This document shows, piece after piece, positions 48,592-57,099 of a stretch of 64,000 nt of DNA. The notes beneath the pieces were generated by a model. The model had not been told where the DNA came from. It did not search any database and was given only the letters and a program-made list of their open reading frames with translations. Position 1 is the first letter of the stretch, and every line of letters starts with the position of its first letter. This stretch comes from Micromonospora parathelypteridis (GTDB lineage: Bacteria > Actinomycetota > Actinomycetes > Mycobacteriales > Micromonosporaceae), in the NCBI RefSeq assembly GCF_014201145.1, contig NZ_JACHDP010000001.1, positions 5,332,001-5,396,000 on the forward strand, given 5' to 3'. The position numbers and the translations under genes are program-made.

Positions 48592-49233
48592 GTGACAGTG
48601 ACCCGAAGCGGCGTGATCCTGTCGGTGGTGACCGTGCTCACCGGCCCCCTGCTGGCCGCCGCCCCCGCGTTTGCCGCGCCGGTTGCCGCGTTCCAGCCCG
48701 CCGGTGTCGTGCGCTCGACGTCCGGCGCCCTCCAGCACGTTGTTGCCGCGCCCGCCCCGCAGCCCGGAGGTCCGCCCGGTGGCGCGGGGCAACCGGCGCC
48801 GTCCTTGGACATCTTCGTCGAGGTGAGCCCCAGCACGGTGCAGCCCGGGTACCTGGTCGGGATCCGGGCCAGTTGTCGGGACAACTCGGTGGGCGCCACC
48901 GTCGTCTCCGACGCCTTCGGCGCGGTCGGGGTGCAGCCGCAGCGCGGGGTGCTCACCGCCGCGCCGATGGTGCGCGAGCGCACCCGTCCCGGCAACTACC
49001 GGGTCAAGCTGGAGTGCCGCGACGGCGAGACCGCGTCAACCATGCTCCAGGTGGTCAAGAAGGTCCCGGTCCAACCCAGTCGTGGTCCGGCCACCGGCTT
49101 CGGTGGGGGCGCTGGCGGGATCACCGGCAAACTGCTGCTGCCCGGCGGCGCGGCGCTGACCATCACCGGGCTGATCCTCGCCGTGGTGGCGCTGCGCCGG
49201 CCACGTTCCGTCCGTGGCGCCACGCGTCACTGA
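48592..49233 (+). CDS. Secreted/surface protein with C-terminal membrane anchor
   Basis: A 213-residue exported protein. The signal peptide (residues about 1-30, ending APAFAAP) is followed by a Pro/Gly-rich linker, an Ig-like beta domain of roughly 80 residues (LDIFVEVSPSTVQPGYLV), and a C-terminal hydrophobic helix with a basic tail (GLILAVVALRRPRSVRG). This resembles a wall-anchored protein, but no LPxTG or LAxTG motif is visible before the helix. The sortase gene begins eight bases after its stop, suggesting a functional pair. GTG 48592 is the best start. Confidence 0.72.
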   Translation: MTVTRSGVILSVVTVLTGPLLAAAPAFAAPVAAFQPAGVVRSTSGALQHVVAAPAPQPGGPPGGAGQPAPSLDIFVEVSPSTVQPGYLVGIRASCRDNSVGATVVSDAFGAVGVQPQRGVLTAAPMVRERTRPGNYRVKLECRDGETASTMLQVVKKVPVQPSRGPATGFGGGAGGITGKLLLPGGAALTITGLILAVVALRRPRSVRGATRH

Positions 49234-49240
49234 GGCCGCC

Positions 49241-50185
49241 ATGGAGATCTTCCACCCCCCGCCGCCGCCCGGATCCCGCCAACCAGGCGCTTCCGGCCCG
49301 CCGGCCGGTGCGCGCCCGTCCCCAGCCGCCCGCTCGTCTTCCGGCGCCCGCTCGTCTTCCGGTGCTCGGCCGTCTTCCGGTGCTCGGCCGTCTTCCGGTG
49401 CCCGCCCGTCTCCCGGTGCCCGGCCCGCACGGGACGACCGCCCTCCGCGGGACGACCGCTGGCTGGAGGATGACCGCCTACCGCGGGACGACCGCCCGCT
49501 GGTGGCCGATCGCCCGGCAGTGGCTGCTCGCCCGCCGACCGCCGTTACGCCTCGGCGTAGTCGTCCGCCCGGCCGCAGCCCCTGGTCGGTGCCGCTGGCC
49601 GTGGTGCTGGTGCTGGCCGGGGTCTTCGCGACCGGGGCAGGGCTCGGCCGCTCGGTCGGCCCGTTCGACCTGGCCCCAGCCGGCGGTGACCGGCCGGCCC
49701 GCAGCGAGTCGGTCGGGTTGTCGGCGAGCCGGCCGGTGCGCCTGTCGGTCCCGGCGATCAAGGTCAGCGCGCCGGTGGCACCCGTCGGGCAGGCGCGGGA
49801 CGGCTCGATCGCCGTACCGCCGTTGGAACGGCACAACGAGACCGGCTGGTACGACCGTGGGCCAACGCCGGGCGAGCCTGGCCCGGCGGTGATCGTCGGG
49901 CACGTGGACACCAAGACCGGCCCGTCGGTCTTCTACGACCTGGGCAAGCTGCACCCCGGCGACCTGATCGAGGTGGCCCGGGCGGACGAGACGGTGGTGG
50001 TGTTCCGGGTCGACACCGTCGAGCACTTCCCGAAGGACCAACTGCCCGGCGAGCGGATCTACGGCAACGACGGGCCGCCCGGGCTGCGGCTGATCACCTG
50101 CGGCGGGCAGTTCATCGGTGGCCGTACCGGCTACGCCGACAACGTCATCGCCTTCGCCACCCTGCAGTCCTCCCGCAAGCCCTGA
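49241..50185 (+). CDS. Sortase, class E/F-like
   Basis: A 314-residue membrane-bound transpeptidase. After a disordered, repeat-rich cytosolic region (residues 1-110) comes one transmembrane helix (SVPLAVVLVLAGVFATGAG). The sortase beta-barrel follows, with catalytic His in VIVGHVDTKTG and Cys in RLITCGG; a conserved Arg probably lies after it (GGRTGY). The short class F-type arrangement is common in Actinobacteria. ATG 49241 is preceded by TGAGG; a GTG at 49214 overlapping the upstream gene is an alternative. The adjacent secreted protein is its likely substrate or partner. Confidence 0.85.
   Translation: MEIFHPPPPPGSRQPGASGPPAGARPSPAARSSSGARSSSGARPSSGARPSSGARPSPGARPARDDRPPRDDRWLEDDRLPRDDRPLVADRPAVAARPPTAVTPRRSRPPGRSPWSVPLAVVLVLAGVFATGAGLGRSVGPFDLAPAGGDRPARSESVGLSASRPVRLSVPAIKVSAPVAPVGQARDGSIAVPPLERHNETGWYDRGPTPGEPGPAVIVGHVDTKTGPSVFYDLGKLHPGDLIEVARADETVVVFRVDTVEHFPKDQLPGERIYGNDGPPGLRLITCGGQFIGGRTGYADNVIAFATLQSSRKP
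49333..49425 (+). repeat. 18-bp tandem repeats in the sortase N-terminal region
   Basis: About five units of the form CGTCTTCCGGTGCTCGGC encode SSGARP-type hexapeptides. Unit length is a multiple of three, so the reading frame is kept. The following acidic/basic segment (RDDRPPRDDRW) is a second, shorter repeat. Confidence 0.8.
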
Positions 50186-50212
50186 CCTTGCCCCCGGGCG
50201 TGATCGACACGG

Positions 50213-51088
50213 TCAGCTCAGGAAGTCCAGGAGTTGGCGGAGTGTCTGCTCCGGGGCCTCTTCCGGAATGAAGTGCCCGACCGGGACCGGCTCGCCGCGT
50301 ACGTCGTCGGCCCACTCCCGCCAGATCGCGAGCGGGTCGTCGAAGAGCTTCGCGACCTGACCGCGTTGACTCCAGAGAAACAGCACCGGGCAGGCGATCC
50401 TCCGGTGGCCTCGGTCCGCCTCGTCCTGCTGGTAGTCCAGCGTCGCGGCCGCGCGGAACTCCTCGCAGATCGCGTGGACCGTCGCGGGGTCGCTGAACTG
50501 CCTGACGTACGCCGCCCGCACCTCGGGCGGGAAGGCGTCCTTCACCTCGGGCCAGGTGTCGAGCATGAAGTCGACGAGCACCGCGGGCGCCGCGTCGATG
50601 AACCGTTCGGGCACCGGCGCCGGCGCCGCCAGGAAGGACCAGACCCAGTAGGAGAGGCTGAACGTCTTGTCGGCGTGGTTGTAGACGTCGCCGATGGGAA
50701 CGACGTCCATCACGGCGAGCCGAGTGACAGTGTCGGGTGCGTCCAGCGCGAGACGGTACGCGCAGCGGGCCCCGCGGTCGTGGCCGACGAGCTGGAACTG
50801 CTCGTGGCCCAGACTCCGCATCACCTCGATCTGGTCGCGGGCGATGGCTCGCATGCCGTACGGCTCGTGATCGGCGGTGCTCGGCGGTTTGCCGCTGTCG
50901 CCCCAGCCGCGCAGGTCGGTGGCGACGACGGTGAACTTCTCGGCAAGCTGCGGCGCGATCCGATGCCACATGAGATGCGTTTCGGGAATGCCGTGCAGGA
51001 GTAGAACGGGTGGCCCGCTCCCGCCACGGCGTCCGTGGATCGTCGTGCCGGAGGTCTCGATGTCGAATTCTTCGAAGCCGTCGAACAT
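50213..51088 (-). CDS. Alpha/beta hydrolase, haloacetate dehalogenase/epoxide hydrolase type
   Basis: A 291-residue alpha/beta hydrolase. HGIPETHLMWHRIAPQLA supplies the oxyanion region. The nucleophile elbow is GHDRGARCAYRLALD, so the nucleophile is aspartate as in haloacetate dehalogenases and epoxide hydrolases. The catalytic His is in PVGHFIPEEAPE. The substrate cannot be decided. ATG 51088 is chosen; in-frame sequence further upstream translates a decayed fragment of another gene and is excluded. Confidence 0.87.
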   Translation of the reverse strand: MFDGFEEFDIETSGTTIHGRRGGSGPPVLLLHGIPETHLMWHRIAPQLAEKFTVVATDLRGWGDSGKPPSTADHEPYGMRAIARDQIEVMRSLGHEQFQLVGHDRGARCAYRLALDAPDTVTRLAVMDVVPIGDVYNHADKTFSLSYWVWSFLAAPAPVPERFIDAAPAVLVDFMLDTWPEVKDAFPPEVRAAYVRQFSDPATVHAICEEFRAAATLDYQQDEADRGHRRIACPVLFLWSQRGQVAKLFDDPLAIWREWADDVRGEPVPVGHFIPEEAPEQTLRQLLDFLS

Positions 51089-51242
51089 GGCCAGACCCCC
51101 GCACCTTCCTGGGACCGCCCGGCCGGACGGCCTGTGCCGGCAGGGCGACTGATGGCCCGCTACCGCTCGGGCCGCTTCGACGCTATCAACGGAAACGTCC
51201 GGCCCGGCCCGGTTTGGCGGTGGTGCCGGATCCTCGGCGCAC

Positions 51243-51341
51243 CTAGGGCTGGGGGACGTGCAGGGCCACCTCGAATTCAGCAGGCTGGGGACGGTAGAGA
51301 CCGGTGGGCGGAGCTTGTCGCCGGGGGAGGTGGCGCGGGAA
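51243..51341 (-). pseudogene. Decayed fragment duplicating the 3' end of the MhuD-type gene
   Basis: About 98 bp align without large gaps, in the same orientation, to the end of the intact gene 402 bp away (51243 corresponds to 51645). By eye roughly four of five bases match. On the complement it reads SPGDKLRPPVSTVPSLL against APGEKPRPPVSSGASLL in the intact protein; the frame then breaks. The 5' part is missing. It is a relic of tandem duplication or of replacement. Confidence 0.75.
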
Positions 51342-51420
51342 CCCTTACGCCCGGTCACACCGACTGCTGCGACCGAGACGACGAATCCTCCGAACTGCAC
51401 CGCGCCGGGCCTGGTCAAGG

Positions 51421-51490
51421 TCGTGCTCGAACAAGGATGTAGTGGCCTCTTGCCGCAGGGAGGGAACTAGATCCAGGATCGAGCACGATC
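51421..51490. repeat. Palindromic intergenic element, family A, copy 3 (degenerate)
   Basis: Outer arms TCGTGCTCGA (51421-51430) and TCGAGCACGA (51480-51489) are perfect. The inner left half GGATGTAGTGGCCTC matches copy 2. The right half is eroded. Confidence 0.75.
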
Positions 51491-51645
51491 GAGGCGCCGG
51501 GTACCGCTCCACGCCCGCCTCGACGCGCCCAATGCGCCTGAATCGCCCCGACCTGTCGTGGCTTGGCCAAGATCAGCGCACTTCCGGTGAGACTGCTGCG
51601 TCGAGGCGGGGAATTCGTCCGTGTCTGACAGCCGGCGGGGAGGTG

Positions 51646-51963
51646 CTAGGGCTGGGGGACGTGCAGCGCCACCTCGAACTCCAGGAGGCTGGCGCCGCTG
51701 GAGACCGGCGGGCGTGGCTTCTCGCCGGGGGCGGTCGCGTGGGCGGCGCGCGACGGGCCGGCGGCCCAGGCCTGGTACGCCTCTTCGCTCTCCCACTTCG
51801 TGTAGACGAAGTAGCGGGTCTCGCCGGCCACCGGACGGAGCAGCTCGAAGCCGAGGAAGCCGGGGGAGTTTTCCACCGTGCCGGCTCGGGCGGCGAACCG
51901 CTTCTCCAACTCCGCGCCGGCGCCGGGCGGGACCTCGATTGCGTTGATCTTCACGACTGCCAT
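51646..51963 (-). CDS. mhuD: Heme-degrading monooxygenase (MhuD-type, ABM/IsdG fold)
   Basis: A 105-residue dimeric ferredoxin-like monooxygenase closely resembling mycobacterial MhuD, which opens heme to release iron. The start MAVVKINAIEVPPGAG and the VENSPGFLGFELLRPV segment are near-identical to MhuD as I recall it. The key residues N7, F23, R26, W66 and H75 all fall at MhuD positions. TAGGGT six bases before ATG 51963, with no ribosome site, points to a leaderless mRNA. I see no iron box in its short upstream region. A decayed copy of its 3' end lies downstream. Confidence 0.88.
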   Translation of the reverse strand: MAVVKINAIEVPPGAGAELEKRFAARAGTVENSPGFLGFELLRPVAGETRYFVYTKWESEEAYQAWAAGPSRAAHATAPGEKPRPPVSSGASLLEFEVALHVPQP

Positions 51964-52010
51964 CTGCCCACCCTAGCCACCACCCACGGCATCGGGGCGA
52001 CCGAGCGAGC

Positions 52011-52808
52011 TCAGAACGCCTCGACCACCGGCACCAGTTCCGCGTCGACCACGATCGGCGCGTGGTCGGAGGGGCCTTTGCCCTTCCGGGCCTCCCGGTC
52101 CACGTATGCCGAGCTGACCGCCCGGGCGAACGGCGCGGACGCGTACACCAGGTCGATCCGCATGCCCTTGTTCTGGTGGAACATCCCGGCCCGGTAGTCC
52201 CAGTAGGTGAAGGGGTGTGGCCCCTTCATCGGGGTGGGCACGATGTCGCTGAGGCCCAGGTCGCGCAGCGCGGCGAGGGCTGCCCGCTCGGCCGGGGTGA
52301 CGTGCGTGGAGTGGGTGAAGACCGCCGGGTCCCAGACGTCGGCGTCGGTCGGGGCGACGTTGAAGTCGCCGCTGACCGCCAGCGGGAGCCCACTGGCCAG
52401 CTCCGCCTCCAACGCGTCGCGCAGCGCCGCGAACCAGGCCAACTTGTACGCGTAGTGCGGGTCTTCCGGCGTCCGGCCGTTGGGCACGTACACCGACCAG
52501 ACCCGCACCCCGTCGCAGGTGGCGGAGATGGCACGGGCCTCCGGGTCGGGGAAGCCGGGCTCCCCGGCGAACCCGACCCGGACGTCGTCCAGCCCGACCC
52601 GGGACAGGATGGCGACCCCGTTCCACCGGCCGTCGCTGTGGCTGGCCACGGTGTAGCCCAGCTCGCCCACCTCGCTCACCGGAAAGGCGCCGTCCGGGCA
52701 CTTCGTCTCCTGCAGGCAGACGACGTCCGGCCCGGTGTCGGCCAGCCACTCCAACAGCCGGGGTAGGCGGGCCTTCACCGAGTTGACGTTCCAGGTCGCC
52801 AGGCGCAT
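52011..52808 (-). CDS. xthA: Exodeoxyribonuclease III family AP endonuclease
   Basis: A 265-residue DNA-repair nuclease of the exonuclease III/APE family. Motifs are LATWNVNSVKARLPRLLEW, LQETKCPD with the metal-binding Glu, SGDFNVAPTDADVWDP, and GPSDHAPIVVDAE carrying the catalytic Asp-His pair. ATG 52808 gives the standard family N-terminus; a longer upstream frame is rejected. It is transcribed in the same direction as the PAC2 gene upstream of it and may be cotranscribed with it. Confidence 0.92.
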   Translation of the reverse strand: MRLATWNVNSVKARLPRLLEWLADTGPDVVCLQETKCPDGAFPVSEVGELGYTVASHSDGRWNGVAILSRVGLDDVRVGFAGEPGFPDPEARAISATCDGVRVWSVYVPNGRTPEDPHYAYKLAWFAALRDALEAELASGLPLAVSGDFNVAPTDADVWDPAVFTHSTHVTPAERAALAALRDLGLSDIVPTPMKGPHPFTYWDYRAGMFHQNKGMRIDLVYASAPFARAVSSAYVDREARKGKGPSDHAPIVVDAELVPVVEAF

Positions 52809-52845
52809 GCCCCCAGCCTGCCGCATCCGCCCCCGGTACGCCGGG

Positions 52846-53766
52846 TCAGCTGCCCGGGGTGTCGCCGGGTCGGGTCTGCTCGGCCAGGAAGCGCTCCAGT
52901 TCCGCGCCGAGTTCGTCGGCCGTGGGCAGCGGCCCGGCATCCGGGGCGAGCAGGCTCTTCTCGCCCCGACCTCGGGCGAACGCGTCGTACTGCTCCTCGA
53001 GTGCCTGGACCAGGGCGGCGGCGTCCTCGGTCTGGGCGACCTGGCGGTCGATCTCCACCCGGACCACCTCGGCGGCCGAGCGCAGCCCGTCGCCGGGCAG
53101 CAGCAGCCCGGTGCTGCGTGACACCGAGCTGAGCAGCACCTCGGCGGCGGCCGGGTATTCGGTCTGCGCCACGTAGTGCGGCACGTGGGCGGCGAAGCCC
53201 AGCGCGTCGCGGCCCTGCTCGCCGAGGCGGAACTCCAGCAGGTGACCGACGCTGCCGGGCACCTGGACGCGCTGCAGCCAGGGCTCGTACCCGCCGATCA
53301 GCTCGGGGCGGGTCGCGTGCGCGGTCACCCCGGTCGGCCGGGTGTGCGGCACCGCCATCGGGATGGAGTTGAGCCCCACGGTGAGCCGAACGTCCAGGCG
53401 GGCGGCCAGCCCGGCGACGGCGGCCACGAACCGCTCCCACTGCAGGTCCGGCTCCGGGCCGGTGAGCAGCAGGAACGGGGTTTCGTCGTCGTCGTGCAGC
53501 AGGTGCAGCTCCAGCTTGGGCGCGTCGACGCTCTCCCAGTGGTCCTCGACGAAGGTCATCACCGGCCGTCGCGACCGGTAGTCGAAGAGCTGGTCGACGT
53601 CGAAGGTGGCGATCGGCTGTCCCTCCAGCGAGGTGAGCAGCTGCTCGCGCGCCAGCCGGCTGGCGTTGCCGGCGTCCACGAACCCGGTGAGGGCCTGGAT
53701 CAGGACCGGTTGCCCGAGGTCGGGCAGATCTTCGGTGAGCTGGTAGAGCTCGTGTGGGTCGAGCAC
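52846..53766 (-). CDS. PAC2 (proteasome assembly chaperone-like) family protein
   Basis: A 306-residue protein of the PAC2 family, which in Actinobacteria is conserved but not functionally defined. The N-terminus LDPHELYQLTEDLPDLGQPVLIQALTGFVDAG is characteristic. Near the end is a helical EALEEQYDAFARGRGEKS-like region with a disordered tail. GTG 53766 is preceded by GGGAGG nine bases away and matches the family start; an ATG at 53907 would add 47 unrelated residues. Confidence 0.85.
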   Translation of the reverse strand: MLDPHELYQLTEDLPDLGQPVLIQALTGFVDAGNASRLAREQLLTSLEGQPIATFDVDQLFDYRSRRPVMTFVEDHWESVDAPKLELHLLHDDDETPFLLLTGPEPDLQWERFVAAVAGLAARLDVRLTVGLNSIPMAVPHTRPTGVTAHATRPELIGGYEPWLQRVQVPGSVGHLLEFRLGEQGRDALGFAAHVPHYVAQTEYPAAAEVLLSSVSRSTGLLLPGDGLRSAAEVVRVEIDRQVAQTEDAAALVQALEEQYDAFARGRGEKSLLAPDAGPLPTADELGAELERFLAEQTRPGDTPGS

Positions 53767-54186
53767 CGGTACGGACCTCCCTGAAATGTGCCTGCGGGGC
53801 GCCGACGCGACGGAGGGCACCCGTTCGGGCAACGTACCCGCCATCCTGGTGCATTCCTGCGTCGGGCGATCCGTCGCCCGGGGGATGGGCGTGACCGGAC
53901 TAATCACCTGATTACGCCGCCAGGTCGGTTCGATCGACCGATCGGCTGAGGGCTGGTTCGGCCCAAAGGCCGAGTTTGTCGATCATGTCAGGGCTGGTGG
54001 ACAAATGCCCCTGGTCATCATTGACCATCCCGGTCTGCGTGCGCCGCCAGCTTGATCCGGTATGCGAGGTACGTTCCCCGGGCGCGTCGACCCGCCCAGG
54101 TCGTCCACCAGAGTGGCCCCGATCTGTGGCGAGCGCCACGTGATCACCGTGCGTAATCAGGGTTTCCCCCTGCCTAGCCTCGGTTG
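53767..54186. other. Intergenic interval with hairpins and a leaderless promoter
   Basis: About 420 bp without a gene. It contains short inverted repeats (CGATCG-AC-CGATCG near 53934, TCGGCC-CAAA-GGCCGA at 53958-53973) and TAGCCT at 54175-54180, a -10 candidate six bases before the next ATG. A small regulatory RNA is possible but nothing specific supports it. Confidence 0.5.
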
Positions 54187-55050
54187 ATGCGTGACGACGG
54201 CACCCTCGACGACCCGTACGCCCCGAGCAGCCCGACCGCCGATACGGAGGACGGCACCTCAACCGAACGGACAACCGCCGCGACTCGGCTCCGGACGTAC
54301 GTCCGGGACCTGACCGGTCGACGCCGGGCCCAGATGGCGCTGGCCACCGGTGTGGTCTGCTGCCTCGGCCTGGCCGCCGTCGCGCAGGTCTGCGACGAGA
54401 AGCCCGGTTCGGCGAACCGAGGTGGCCCGCTCGCCAGCTCCGAGCTGGCGCAGCGCGCCGAGCAGCAGAGCGCCGCCTCCCGTGGTCTCGATCGTGCCGC
54501 TGCCCCGACCACGTCCGCTGCCGCCCCGTCCGCCACGGCGACCCCCAGCGACCCGGACACCACGGCGCCGGCACGCAAGGCCGCCCCGGCCCGCCCCACT
54601 GCCCCGGCACCCGTCGCCGGGCTGGACAAGGATCAGATGAAGAACGCCGAGGCGATCGTCCGCGCCGGCCGCAAGATGGGGGTGCCGCGCCGAGGTCTGG
54701 TGATCGCGGTCGCCACCGCCATGCAGGAGAGCAACCTCTACAACGTGGCCAGCGGTGTGCTGCCCGAGTCGCAGGACTACCCGCACCAGGGCGTCGGCTG
54801 GGACCACGACTCGGTCGGGCTGTTCCAGCAGCGGTCCAGCAGCGGCTGGGGCCCGGTGGGCCGGTTGATGGACCCCGAGTTCGCCACCCGGCAGTTCCTC
54901 ACCGCGCTGGAGCAGGTGCCCGGCTGGGAGCACATGCGGCTCACCGACGCCGCCCAGGCGGTGCAGGTCTCCGCGTACCCCGAGTTCTACCAGCAGCACG
55001 AGTGGCGGGCCACCAGGGTCGTCGACGCCATCCTGCCGTCGGGGCGGTAA
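54187..55050 (+). CDS. Membrane-anchored lysozyme-fold protein
   Basis: A 287-residue type II membrane protein: a short acidic cytosolic segment, one transmembrane helix (residues about 49-68), an Ala/Thr/Pro-rich linker, and a C-terminal domain from about residue 145. That domain has AVATAMQESNLYNVA, SVGLFQQRSSSGWG and ATRQFLTALEQVPGW, the pattern of lysozyme/transglycosylase-like domains in actinobacterial wall proteins. It may cleave peptidoglycan or serve as a binding module; activity is unproven. ATG 54187 is probably leaderless, with TAGCCT six bases upstream. Confidence 0.78.
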   Translation: MRDDGTLDDPYAPSSPTADTEDGTSTERTTAATRLRTYVRDLTGRRRAQMALATGVVCCLGLAAVAQVCDEKPGSANRGGPLASSELAQRAEQQSAASRGLDRAAAPTTSAAAPSATATPSDPDTTAPARKAAPARPTAPAPVAGLDKDQMKNAEAIVRAGRKMGVPRRGLVIAVATAMQESNLYNVASGVLPESQDYPHQGVGWDHDSVGLFQQRSSSGWGPVGRLMDPEFATRQFLTALEQVPGWEHMRLTDAAQAVQVSAYPEFYQQHEWRATRVVDAILPSGR

Positions 55051-55156
55051 CGTACCGCCCACTATGGACGGTCAGGGTTGAGGCTGTCGCATCCCGGGTA
55101 CATGTGTTGCGGGTTCGGGGTACACATGACAGAGGGACCATCGACAGGAGGACGCC

Positions 55157-55303
55157 ATGTCACTGATGCAGCGGATCACCACGTTCCTGAGATCACCGAA
55201 GGGGCAGCAGCTGGTCGAGCGAGGTCGTCGGGAGATGGCCAAGCCTGGCAACCAGCAGAAGCTCAAGGGGCTGGCGGCCCGGCTGTCCAACCGCCGCCGC
55301 TGA
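55157..55303 (+). CDS. Small conserved basic protein, 48 residues
   Basis: A short gene with an excellent ribosome site (CAGGAGG five bases before ATG 55157). The product begins MSLMQRITTFLRSPKGQQLV and ends in an Arg-rich helix (LAARLSNRRR). It is amphipathic and basic, suggesting nucleic-acid or membrane contact. I have an impression of similar small actinobacterial proteins but no named family. The EcsC-like gene follows 49 bp later and may be cotranscribed. Confidence 0.7.
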   Translation: MSLMQRITTFLRSPKGQQLVERGRREMAKPGNQQKLKGLAARLSNRRR

Positions 55304-55352
55304 AAGGCTCCATCGGCCGCCCTGTCCGCCGTTCCCACCCTGCGGAGACCCG

Positions 55353-56108
55353 GTGAACGACACCCCGCCCGTCGGCGGCCAGCCCGCCGCCCCCACTCCC
55401 CAACCGTCCGCCAACCTGCCGGTTGGGCCGGTGGACGCCCCCGAGGGTCCGCCGGCCCGGCTCTGGGACCGGATGCGCGACGACCCGCAGTACGCCCCGG
55501 AGCACCTCGCCCTGGAGGCGGTTCGCCGGCTCGGGCCGGAAGCCGTGCAGTGGGCCAGCCGGGCCCGAGCCGAGCAGCCCGGGGTGTCGGCCGATGTCCT
55601 GGCCGACCAGGCGGCCCGCAAGTTCGTCAACCTGGCCCGCCTGTCCGGCGCGGTCTCCGGAGCGGCCGGGCTGCCCGGCGCCGTGATCGACGTGGGCGTG
55701 CTGGCCTGGACCCAGGCACGGATGGTGCTGCACATCGCCGCCGCGTACGACGTCGACCCGCTGCACAGTGACCGGGCCACCGACCTGCTGGTGCTTCAGC
55801 GCGTGCACAAGGTCGCCGAGAGCGCCCGACTGGCGCTCGGCGTGGCCGCCGGCCGGGAACGCGCCGACGCGCTGTTCGGTCTGGGCGGCCAGCGCCCGCT
55901 CGGTCGGGTGATGCTGCAGCTCGGCGTCCGGCTGGCCCAGATGGCCGGCGTTCGGGCCGCCAAGCGAATCGTCGCCAAGATCGTCCCTGGTGCGGCCATC
56001 GTGCTCGGCACCTGGGCCAACTCGTCGGCTACGAAGGACCTCGCGCAGCGTTCCCGGGCGCTCTACCGCTCACGGGGCACCGCCGTGCCGGAGCCCCGCC
56101 AACCCTGA
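55353..56108 (+). CDS. EcsC family protein
   Basis: A 251-residue protein of the EcsC family. A disordered Pro-rich N-terminus (about 35 residues) is followed by alpha-helices with amphipathic, membrane-associating character. Recognisable segments are ARLSGAVSGAAGLPGAVIDVGVLAWTQ (TM-like) and VAKIVPGAAIVLGTWANSSATKDLA. Function is uncertain; EcsC of Bacillus is linked to an ABC transporter, which is not present here. GTG 55353 has GGAG seven bases upstream. Confidence 0.75.
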   Translation: MNDTPPVGGQPAAPTPQPSANLPVGPVDAPEGPPARLWDRMRDDPQYAPEHLALEAVRRLGPEAVQWASRARAEQPGVSADVLADQAARKFVNLARLSGAVSGAAGLPGAVIDVGVLAWTQARMVLHIAAAYDVDPLHSDRATDLLVLQRVHKVAESARLALGVAAGRERADALFGLGGQRPLGRVMLQLGVRLAQMAGVRAAKRIVAKIVPGAAIVLGTWANSSATKDLAQRSRALYRSRGTAVPEPRQP

Positions 56109-56126
56109 CCGTCCCGGCCGGGGAAG

Positions 56127-56978
56127 TCAGCTCGCCAGGCCGGAGGCGCGCCAGGTCACCTCGGCGATCCGGCCCTGGCCGGTGGCGTTGGGGTGGAACC
56201 AGTCCAGCGGGTTGAGCAGGTCCAGGGTGAACCGGACCTTGTGCACCGCGCCGCCGTCGTGACGGCAGCGTGAGCCGTACGCCCGGCAGGCCGCCACCAG
56301 CTCGGCGTTGTACGCGTCGATCCGGTCCCGGACGGCGGCCCGGCGCGCCCGGTCGGCGGGCGCTGTCGAGGTCGCCTCGGCCAGCAGGGCCGGGCAGATG
56401 CCCCGTCGCCACGCGCGTACCACCCGGGCGTCGTCGTGCCCGACCTCCCAGAGTCGGTACAGGTCGGGGATGCTCGCCACCAGCACGCGGGCCTTCGGTC
56501 GGCCGGTGCGCAGCACCCGCAGACCCCGGTCGACGTCGGCCCGGAACGTGGCCACCGGCGTCATCGCGTCCACCCCGCCCCGGCAGACGTCGTTGGCGCC
56601 GATCAGCACCGTGACGTAGTCGGGGCGGTCGCGTACCGCTGCCTGGGCCTGACCCTCCAGGGCGTCCGCGCGGGCGCCGGAGCGGGCGTGGTTGTAGGTC
56701 CGGTCGCGGATCGCCGAACTCTGCTCGAGCAGCCGCCGGTAGTGGCTCTGCACCCGCAGGCCGTCCCCGGTCGACCAGGAGTTGCGCTCGCAGGAGGTGA
56801 GCACCAGGCAGGAGGCGAAGCCGGTGCTGATCGAGTCGCCGAGCGCGGCGATGCCGCCCGGCCCGCTCGACGGCGGGTTGCTCTTGGTGGGGCGGGGTGT
56901 CGCGGAGGTGCCGCCCTCGCAGGCCAGTGCGACGAGCGCCGCGACACAGGCCAGGGCGGTGACCCACCGTCGAGGCAT
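56127..56978 (-). CDS. SGNH/GDSL-family secreted lipoprotein hydrolase
   Basis: A 283-residue esterase-type hydrolase anchored outside the membrane. The signal peptide ends in a lipobox LVALAC with Cys20. Block I is GIAALGDSISTGF with the catalytic Ser49, block III LIGANDVCR, and block V DWFHPNATG with the catalytic Asp/His. Several other cysteines may form disulfides. The substrate could be a lipid or acylated polysaccharide. ATG 56978 is the natural start. The gene is monocistronic by layout. Confidence 0.87.
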   Translation of the reverse strand: MPRRWVTALACVAALVALACEGGTSATPRPTKSNPPSSGPGGIAALGDSISTGFASCLVLTSCERNSWSTGDGLRVQSHYRRLLEQSSAIRDRTYNHARSGARADALEGQAQAAVRDRPDYVTVLIGANDVCRGGVDAMTPVATFRADVDRGLRVLRTGRPKARVLVASIPDLYRLWEVGHDDARVVRAWRRGICPALLAEATSTAPADRARRAAVRDRIDAYNAELVAACRAYGSRCRHDGGAVHKVRFTLDLLNPLDWFHPNATGQGRIAEVTWRASGLAS

Positions 56979-57099
56979 GGCATCCCCCGTTCCGCAGCAC
57001 AGAGCGACAGCGCGGTAACTCTATGCGCAGGACCTGCTGTGTCGGGAAGTTGCTGTCGGGTATGCGGCAGAGCGTCGGTGACAGCGTCGGAAGGATGCT

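Larger units (their letters stand above)
51089..51645. other. Non-coding, scarred interval
   Basis: Some 550 bp with no credible intact gene. It contains the hydrolase promoter side, a decayed 3' fragment of the MhuD-type gene (51243-51341), palindromic element A3 (51421-51490), and about 150 bp in which I see nothing identifiable. Confidence 0.7.
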
